DNA of 64,000 nt from Cryoendolithus antarcticus. Taxonomy: Eukaryota > Ascomycota > Dothideomycetes > Cladosporiales > Cladosporiaceae. The position numbers were made by a program, and so were the translations under genes. This document shows positions 56,624 to 64,000 of this stretch, piece after piece. The notes under the pieces are model-generated. The model worked only from the letters and a program-made list of their open reading frames with translations. It was not told the origin of the DNA and searched no databases. The stretch lies in contig NAJO01000072.1 in NCBI GenBank assembly GCA_002077065.1, forward strand, positions 1 through 64,000. The letters are read 5' to 3'. Each line of letters opens with the position of its first letter. Position 1 is the stretch's first letter.

Positions 56624-59304
56624 ATGAACGGTCTCCCTATAGGATCGCGAGAGCAGAGCTTCGTCAACCACAACAGCCGCATCGCCAATCAGGCTGGCCA
56701 GCAAACGATCAACGGCGGACAGCACATCTATCTGTGTGTGGCAAATGCCCGCCGCGTAGCTGACATGACTGACTGACTCGCATCCGCAGTGCGGCCAACA
56801 GCCCTGGCGTCCACAGCACGACAGACGCGGAAGGATGCTTCTCGGTCCCTTTCACCATCGTCACGACTTACGCGGAACGGAGTGAGCTGTCGCGGCAGCT
56901 GGAGGAGAAGCTAGACAAGCCGCATCTCGTGAAGAAGCTCGCACACTCCGTCGCAGTAGTGGGCTTGGGAGGCACCGGCAAAACTCAGCTCGTGTTGAGG
57001 TACATCGAACAGCATGAGCAGGATTATGACAGCATCTTATGGATCGATGCGCGGAGTGAGGAGACGGCGCGGTCAAGCTTCGAGCGGTGCTGTCGTGATC
57101 TCAGACTCCCTGTCGAGCAAGCAAGCGAGCAGGGCCGGCTCTGTGATAGTCCTAGCGTGCAAGCCGTACATCAGTGGCTACGACGCAGGTCAGGCAAGCG
57201 AAAATGGATGATGATCATCGACAACGCGGACAAGCTCGATTGGGGGGTCAAGACCGTCCTCCCCCAAGGCCAGGCTGGCTCTGTGATCGTAACAAGCCAG
57301 GACAGCCACGCATCACAAATGTTAGGGCGTGGCAGTCAAGTGATAAGGGTGGAGGAGATGAGCGCGGACGAAGCGCGGACGCTATTGCTCAAGGTAGTGT
57401 CCGAGAACTCACAAAGTGCTAGCGAAGAGCTCCTAAGCACCACGACACAAATCGTGAACACGCTAGATCGACTGGCGCTGGCGGTCGACCTAGCAGGCGC
57501 TCGCATCGGCTCTGACGTGGATGAAGGTGCTGAGGTGCATGACGCCATGCAGTGCTATCTTGCCGATTTCCAGCGTCATAAAGATAGGCTCTTACGAAGT
57601 CGGGAGTATGTCGAAGCCACAGGGCACGATCAGACGATATGGACGGTGTGGGAAGCCAGTCTGACATCACTTCGCGATGTAGAGAAGCGCGATACCAGCA
57701 TCCATCCTATCGACTTCTTGGCCCTTCTAACGTGCCTTGATCGAGCTAACATACAGACGGAGATGTTCCGGCTTGCGAGTGGTGGAATGCACGAGGCATG
57801 TGCCGCAACAGACACGGAGCTGCCGTCGTGGTTACAAGACATATTGCAGCGGCGCGTGAACGATCAGGACGAGCAGTGGGACGACTACTATTACCGGGAG
57901 ACGATCAAACCACTGGTGAGGTTTGGGCTGGTGCGATGGACGCAAGGCCGTTGGCCGGGACTGACGATGCACGGACTCGTTCAGTGGCGAGCAGCGAAGG
58001 AGAGGGACGAGGAGGCATGCTGGCAGTGGTACACGACGTTCTGTGCGGCGGCCTGTTATCATAAGAAACATGGAGATTCAAGGGTAGAGTTTCGGCGTCA
58101 CATGCTGGTACATCTACCTCCCATCGAGAAAATGATTAAGGAGGAGACTGAACGACGCGCGGACGACCAAAGCTGGATATGGATAAGCATTGGGCGAGTA
58201 TGGCAGGACGAAGGTCGGTGGAAGCAGTCGGAGGAGCTGTTCTTTGCGGCGTGGCAGTGGCTAGGGCAGAAGCTTGGCGAGGAGCATCCGTCCACGCTGA
58301 CTGCCATAGCCAACCTTGCATCCACACACCGGGACCAGGGGCGGTGGGAGGAGGCGGAGGAGCTGGAGGTGAAGGTGATGGAGGCGAGGTCGAGAACGCT
58401 GGGCGCGGAGCATCCCGACACGCTGACTGCCATAGCAAACCTTACAGTGACGTACCGAAACCAGGGGCGGTGGAAAGAAGCAGAGGAGCTACAGGTGAAT
58501 GTGATGGAGGCGAGGTTGAGAAAGCTGGGCGAAGAGCATCCCGACAGGCTGACAGCCATGGCCAGCCTTGGCGTCACTTACTCAAAGCAAGGTAACGAAC
58601 GCAAAGCAGAAGAGTTGAAGGTGAAGGTAATGGAGGCGATGTCGAGAACGCTAGGCGAGGAGCACCCCTCCACGCTGACTGCCATGGCCAACCTTGCAGC
58701 GACGTACCGGAATCAGGGGCAATGGACGGAGGGGGAGGAGCTTGAGGTGAAGGTGATGGCGGCGGGCTCGAGAACGTTGGGTGAGGAGCATCCCTTCACG
58801 CTGACTGCCATGGCCAGCCTTGGCGTCACTTACTCAATGCAAGGTAAGGAAGGCAAGGCAGAAGAGTTGAAGGTTAAGGTGATGGAGGTGAGCTCGAGAA
58901 CGCTGGGTGAGGAGCATCCCGACACGCTGACTGCCATGGCCAATCTTGGCGTCACTTACTCAATGCAAGGTAACGAAAACAAAGCAGAAGAGTTGAAGGT
59001 CAAGGTGCTGGAGGCAAGCTTGAGAACGCTAGGCAAGGAGCATCCCGACACGCTGACCAGAATAGCCAACCTTGCAGCAACGTACCGAAACCAGGGGCGG
59101 TGGAAAGAAGCAGACGAGCTGCAGGTGAAGATAATGGAGTCGAGCTCGAGAACGCTGGACGAGGAGCATTCCTCCACGCTGACTGCCATGGCCAACCTTG
59201 CATCCACATACCGGAGTCAGGGGCCGTGGAAGGAGGCGGAAGAGCTCGAAAGGGAGGTAACATGCAATCGAATCTGCACGTCGCAAATAAGGACTCCTAT
59301 TTAG
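56624..59304 (+). CDS. NB-ARC ATPase with C-terminal TPR repeats (fungal NLR-like)
   Basis: Exon 1 (56624-56733) and exon 2 (56790-59304) join across a 56-nt intron to 874 residues. The N-terminal 40 residues are rich in Asn, Gln and Gly (NHNSRIANQAGQQTINGGQ) and have no globular effector domain. NB-ARC follows, with P-loop VVGLGGTGKT (about 93-101), Walker B MMIIDNAD (about 178), SVIVTSQD and a winged-helix LTMHGLVQW (about 428) in the MHD-like position. From about residue 525 to the end there are eight TPR units of 42 residues, kinesin-light-chain type, with the phrase GEEHPxTLTAMANL. Such proteins act as nucleotide-switched sensors in fungal non-self recognition and cell death, by family knowledge. 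The frame is intact, though the last repeat runs into an unrelated tail (CNRICTSQIRTPI), so the 3' end may be truncated. Confidence 0.9.
58240..59262 (+). repeat. 126-bp tandem repeats encoding the TPR array
   Basis: Eight units of 126 bp (42 codons) encode the TPRs. They fall into two subtypes: RNQGRWKEAEEL-like and SMQGNEGKAEEL-like, in the order A A B A B B A A. Several neighbouring units are nearly identical in DNA, as expected of recent unequal exchange. Confidence 0.85.
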
Positions 59305-60029
59305 ATATGCCTGTCTATGTCAATCTACGCAAAGGACAATTCGGTCCAAAGAAGATATTGTAACGGAGGACTCGCGCTTTCAGCGCAATACTAGTAGCAG
59401 CCGTCATGAAAGTCATGTGATCTCAGAATTCCTCTACAACTCCGGGCATGCGCCACAATCGATCTGGACGCTAATCAAGTTATCGTTATGCACTACTGCG
59501 GTAATTCTCTAATATCCGAATACAGTAAAGTGCGTGAAATCGTGATCTCGTAAGTGGGCGCTAAGGTACTTCGAAATCACGCCACGTCAGAACACTTAGT
59601 CCTTCGCTGAACGGAACTCCTGGGTGCATGTCTCCTACATCGAGTCGCTTTGAAATCCTAGGGGAAGGCTCTTCATCATAAGGACTAAGATTCCTCGAAA
59701 CGCGATTCAGCAGTGGTCGACCTGAACAGCCATGATTAGTGGTGTCGACAAAATGATTGATAGCTTGGCGAACAGGCTGGGAAATCTGTTGCGGCTCAGC
59801 CTCGTCATAAGGAACGAGCTAGAAAGTAATTATACGCTAGGACGGGGTCACAAACTTACGAGGGAGAGGATTCGAAGGTCTGAATTGTGATTTCGGCTCG
59901 TTACGGAGGGTGGCTCGCCACGTAGGGATGGACGTTAAGCTTTTGTTTCGTCGATTCCTGTTCTCTCCTCTTTCCGAGACATATCACCGAGCCATATCAT
60001 TGGCTCGACAACGCTGCTAGCGTGGTTTT
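59305..60029. other. Spacer between the NLR and the CHAT gene
   Basis: Repeated GGACTAAGA/TCTTAGTCC-like and CGAAATCACG/CGTGAAATCG words occur near 59530-59700. No gene is recognised, and no clear element ends could be fixed. Confidence 0.35.
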
Positions 60030-61831
60030 CAGACATCCGATGGGCCGCGACAACTCATCCAGATTGCCGGTCTAGCATCCAAAGCATTTGAGAAGTCTGT
60101 CTCTGCTTTGTTTGTCTCACCTGCGGACGAAGATGTTCGTATGATCTTTCATCATGCTCGAGAAATATTAGATGTGAACGATGCACCCACGCGCTAGCGA
60201 TCGATTCGACGGTGGCAATCTTCTCGCAGACGGTTTGGCGAGATGTGGTATATGGAAAGATGCTAACGTAACGTATGGAGATACAATTAGGCTCCTGGGC
60301 GGCTTGGCGCACCGCTCGATCGGTCGTCATGACCGGCAATGGCTTCTTAGCCGGATTCCAGGCCTACCAACAAAAGCTTGCTTCAAAGCATTATACACGG
60401 GGGAACCGAGGGCCTCGATAAAGGCCAAGCGGCCCTTGTGGCCTTGAATCGATTAGAGGCCAGCCGTGGTATCCTTGCCAGAGTCCTTTTTCTGGACAGA
60501 AGCACCATAAAAGGTCTGTAATTGACTGTCAGCAGACTCGCTGTTCAATACCAGGATTTACGAGATAAGCTTGCCGCACTCGATCTCGTTTCGGGGACGA
60601 GTGAAGCCAAATGTGCTAACGGATCAACGACGCTCGGTGGTAAAGATATTATATCTGAGAGATACCGAATACCACGGCAGATGTCTGATCTAGAGAGCGA
60701 TCTTAGCTTACTGACCGCCAAAGAAGATCGATTTGATCCTTTCTCACTTGAGGAATTACTTGGTATTGCAGAGAAACATCCTGTCGTCCAGTTGGTCGTC
60801 ACCACTTCAAACGCAACGGCTTTTCTTATCAGCAGCACTGGGCTGCGATCGGTCCACTTGGCAGATCTAAAACGAGACGACATTGTGGGAAACCTGAATT
60901 ATTTGTATGGGAGTGATGGCATTCAAAGGCTTTCAAAATGCATCGGCTTGAGAGTGCCTAGGAACAACCGCAAATTGAGCGCCATACTCCGATAGCTATG
61001 GAAAACCGCCGTGAAGCCTGTCATTGTGGCGCTTGGGTTCTATACCAGGCAGCCGGAGAAGCGTCTTCCTCGAATATATTGGGGCGGAGCTAGCAAGATC
61101 ACTCAGCTTCCCTTTCACGCAGCAGGAGAAGGGCTCAGCACAAGCGAAAATGTTTTCAATTACACGGTGTCCTCGTACACCGCGTCTCTCACAGCACTAA
61201 GGGCGGTTCGTAGATGCAGAAAGCCGTTAATCGACATCTTGGACGGCGAACTATTACTCGTTGGCATGCTAAAGACTCGGGGGTGGAATTCCCTCAGATC
61301 GGCCCAAGAACATAATTCAATACTGAAGACGAGCCCCAGTCTCAAACTGAAGTATCTTGTAAACCCGACACCAGAGGAGGCGGTTGTAGAGCTCCCGCAT
61401 AAGGTAGTCATGCATTTCCTCTGTCATGGTACCTCCACAAGCAACGATCCTTCAGGTAGTGCATTAAAACTCGGTCGCGCGGATGCCGACGCCCCGGAGT
61501 CACTGGCAGTGTGCGCGACTTACTTGCGCTCAAGCACGACAAGGCATTCCTGGCATACCTCTCTGCATGCTCGACGGCCGCAAATTCCAGCTACGAGCTT
61601 CCAGATGAGGCGATCTACCTCGCAAACGCTTTCCAGATCGCCGGGTCCCCTCACATCATTGGTACCATGTGGGAGGCGAAGGACATTGGAGCCACCGCGT
61701 TGGCCGGACTGTTCTACAAGCATTTCAGCTTGTCCGTCAATGACATGAGTTCGTACGAAGACGAGCATGATGTAGTGGCGTACGCTCTGCATGATGCTCT
61801 TCAAGAGTTGTGCAAAGATTCAAAGCTCTAG
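60030..61831 (+). pseudogene. TPR-CHAT caspase-like protease gene, several lesions
   Basis: The fragments line up with fungal TPR-CHAT proteins. They are SVSALFVSPADEDVRMIF (about 60090), then GLAHRSIGRHDRQWLLSRIPG (60300), then QAALVALNRLEASRGILARV (60430), then VSRLAVQYQDLRDKL, then the CHAT domain from 61011 (IYWGGASKITQLPFHAAGEG). The CHAT His lies in HFLCHG (CAT at 61425) and the Cys in AYLSACSTA (TGC at 61568). Lesions: phase changes near 60190 and 60410, TAA at 60519, TAG at 60993, and an extra TG at about 61509-61513 (GTGTG) that shifts phase between the catalytic His and Cys. CHAT domains are cysteine proteases of the caspase/separase clan and often sit with TPR sensors. As read, this gene cannot make an active protease. 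Confidence 0.8.
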
Positions 61832-62480
61832 GGGCCGCTCTGCTAGGCGCCTTTCATTCACATGGGGGCGTAGTAATTGCACATGTCTCAGATGGATCAC
61901 GACCGATATGCAGCTTCGACTGAACTATTTCGAACGAAGGCAAGAGGGAAAAGACGTTAAGATCATGTAACAGGTGGGTGTGAAATAGATGCTGATGGAG
62001 ACATTTTAAAGCCATCCATGATGACGAGCCCTGAAAATAGACAGTGCTGCCGGCCTTACGCATCATCCGAGGTTTGCCCCGCGACCCACTATATCTAGTA
62101 GACTCCATGGTGCCGCCGTCATGCATCGTGCATACGCTTGGCAGAATTTGGCTAAAGGCGTTCATATACGGTGCTTGGCAAGCCTGCTGCCCCTGTGCAG
62201 ACTAAGTTCATCTCATTTAAACGTTCTTGAATGCTGAATGCAGCCTTCACGACTTCCGACAACATCAGCATCATTGTGTCACGTCAGAAGCGCCGAATAG
62301 GCGCCGGCGTCTCCTTCGCTGCTGATTTTAGACCACCTTTTCATCACACTCTGAAATGCCAAAGCTACAACACCGTGAGCTCCGAGGGCTTACGACCTCC
62401 CAAACGATGATCGAGCCACGACGAACATCGCCTGCTGCTTTCTAGCAATGGCTCCGAACCTTGCTGTGTCCTAGCATGCT
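61832..62480. other. Intergenic region, no gene assigned
   Basis: It holds the 3' flank of the CHAT remnant and the 5' flank of the Tc1 element. One minus frame (61854-62165) is unrecognised. Terminal repeats of the transposon were not identified with certainty. Confidence 0.35.
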
Positions 62481-63441
62481 ATGATTCACGACATGCTTCT
62501 TGATGGCTCCCTTAAGTATACCGAAATGGCGGCTGCTGATCGCTAGAGCGAACGCGCCATCTATCGCATTGCCTCCAACATGAAATGCTTCCGGGCCGCC
62601 AAAGCCCCTCATAACGGCGTGGGAAGACCTCGACAAATGACTCAACTTATGCTAGGTGCTCATCGCGAACACTTGATCGAAAAACCGGAGCTGTATCTTG
62701 AAGAAATGGTCATCTTCCTGTACGATGACTTTGGCATTCTCGTTGACCCTTCTACCGTCAGTAAAGCTCTGAAATCCATCGGCTGGTCAAAGAAGAAGAT
62801 GCGTCAAATAGCTCGAGAACGCAACCCAGACCTTCGAGACTTCTATCTCCATGGAATTTCACACTCTCCATCGCGGCAGCTTGTTTATGTGGAGAGTCGG
62901 GATGCGAGAAGCGAATTGGATGTCGGAAATCGGGATGGTCCCCTTGTGGTGTGGCACCTGTGCACATCGCCGAGTTCCACTGTGGCACTAGATGGCAGAT
63001 ACTACCAGCTTACACTCAAGCAGGTATCCTGCTTTCCCGAGTATATCAAGGCAGCACGAATCGCGAGCTGTATTAAGACTTCAACGAGCAGCTCCTTCAT
63101 CATTGCGGACGTTGGCCAGAGCCCAGATCTGTCGTCATAATGGACAACGCATCATTTCACAATAGCGAACGGATCGACGAGATATGCGCCGATGCCGGAG
63201 TGGAACTCGTCTACCTTCATATTCCCCAGGCCTGAATCCGATCGAAGAATTCTTTGCCGAACCGAAAGTACTCATCAAGAAGAATAATCCAGCACGACCG
63301 GCAAACTTGTCAGGAGATCTTCTCAATTGGCGACGAGACCAAGCATGTCATCCGAATATGTTGGTCGGGCGCTGTTACGCGACTGCGGCCGTGTTCGCAA
63401 CTGGCATGTTGACACGCTACTGCTCGTTTAGTCCGGGATGA
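62481..63441 (+). pseudogene. Tc1/mariner transposase remnant
   Basis: The frame opens at ATG 62481 (MIHDMLLDGSLKYTEMAAA), has TAG at 62544, then continues in phase with the helix-turn-helix region (VGRPRQMTQLML), KSIGWSKKKMRQIARERN and DLRDFYLHGIS. The first catalytic Asp region is scrambled: LVYVESRDAR stands where VYVDESG is expected. MDNASFHN (second Asp, about 63140) and PGLNPIEEFFAE (Glu, about 63235) lie in different phases, so at least two more indels are present. The remaining acids fit a Tc1-type DDE enzyme. It is clearly dead. The C-terminal tail to 63441 is also out of phase with the start. Confidence 0.82.
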
Positions 63442-64000
63442 AGTAGACGGCCACGATGCGACGACATCAGACATGCTCTGAGCAATTTCCACCGACCACC
63501 CAAAAGCGGCACTTTCCGAGGCTACATATGCTGCACTCGCAGGCGTGCTGTTCATGGGCTTGTGGCCTGGCCTTACCACACTCACCGCCCCTCGGAATGA
63601 TGCATGCTCATGCGATGGTTGCATCTTACGGGCAACCTTCGATGCCTGGGGCTGACGAGACCTAGTGATCGACTCGGCATATCGGTAGTCACGCCACCTT
63701 ATACATCCAGAGGTACACGCCTCAGGCGCCTGCGTGGACAGACGAACACGTAGCAATACGACCGCTAGCCATCAGAAGCATGACCTCGCCACTGCTATTT
63801 TGGCATCCTGGTCATGCCTATATATCTGGAGAAGTCGTAATGAATGCCTCTACAGCAAGTCTGTTTCGCCTTGAGTCACGACCTGGAACCAACGCCATAA
63901 TTTCATCAAGCCGTCGAGAATAAGTGACGACTTCTGTCCACTTTTGCATCTTCATCAGCACAACAGATTCAATCTGACGCCATGCCGATATTGGGACTGC
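63442..64000. other. Right-end flank, nothing assigned
   Basis: Frames at 63310-63756 (minus) and 63456-63665 (plus) are antisense to each other and lack domains. No repeat boundary could be defined. Confidence 0.3.

Noticed and set aside
1..64000. RIP proven by C-to-T stops
   Set aside because: Every stop codon is one C-to-T step from a sense codon, so without aligned homologues this is not evidence.
1..64000. Stop-codon reassignment
   Set aside because: All three stop codons occur both inside broken genes and as normal ends of intact ones, so no single reassignment fits.
1..64000. tRNA, rRNA or CRISPR arrays
   Set aside because: No tRNA box pattern, rRNA core or regularly spaced direct repeats were seen; the only regular repeats lie inside coding sequence.

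Overview
This window looks like nuclear DNA of a filamentous ascomycete (Pezizomycotina). A Dothideomycete is my best guess, from gene types rather than any computed tree. The evidence is short 43-82 nt introns with GT..AG ends, Zn2Cys6 regulators, a fungal Dicer-like 2 gene, PigL_N, NB-ARC-TPR and CHAT proteins, and Fot1/pogo, hAT, LINE and Tc1 transposon copies. Most genes are single and spaced, and many are visibly decaying.

Layout. 1-3.4 kb is transposon debris: a pogo/Fot1 transposase running off the left edge, a broken hAT element and the 3' end of a LINE. 4.8-5.3 kb is an intact NTF2-like (SnoaL) gene. 5.3-12.8 kb is poor in recognisable genes. 12.9-14.9 kb is an intact Zn2Cys6 transcription factor and 15.8-16.8 kb an intact four-exon short-chain dehydrogenase. 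18.0-18.5 kb is an asparaginase-like fragment beside a cluster of short repeats.

19.9-26.0 kb is an RNA interference locus: a 5'-truncated, frameshifted Argonaute followed on the same strand by a complete seven-exon Dicer-like 2. The Dicer carries one in-frame TGA and has lost a catalytic glutamate of RNase IIIb. 27.4-30.0 kb holds a conserved fungal protein of unknown role and a tandem C2H2 plus 3CxxC zinc-finger protein, both on the minus strand. 30.5-39.0 kb is a giant DUF3638/DUF3645 gene with a stop near its 5' end. 39.6-47.2 kb holds smaller fungal genes, several broken.

47.8-55.0 kb is a cluster of paralogues that pair a PigL_N-type (STAND-associated) N-terminal domain with a cysteine-rich module and a shared C-terminal motif. 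56.6-59.3 kb is an intact NB-ARC/TPR (NLR-like) gene, and 60.0-61.8 kb a broken TPR/CHAT protease-like gene. The right end holds a dead Tc1/mariner transposase.

Taken together the window resembles a fast-evolving accessory region. Genome-defence genes (RNAi) and possible self/non-self or cell-death genes (PigL_N family, NLR, CHAT) lie among transposon remnants. Many are interrupted by only one or a few lesions, which suggests recent loss, assembly error or post-transcriptional rescue. All splice sites and lesions were read by eye and none was tested with transcripts or alignments.
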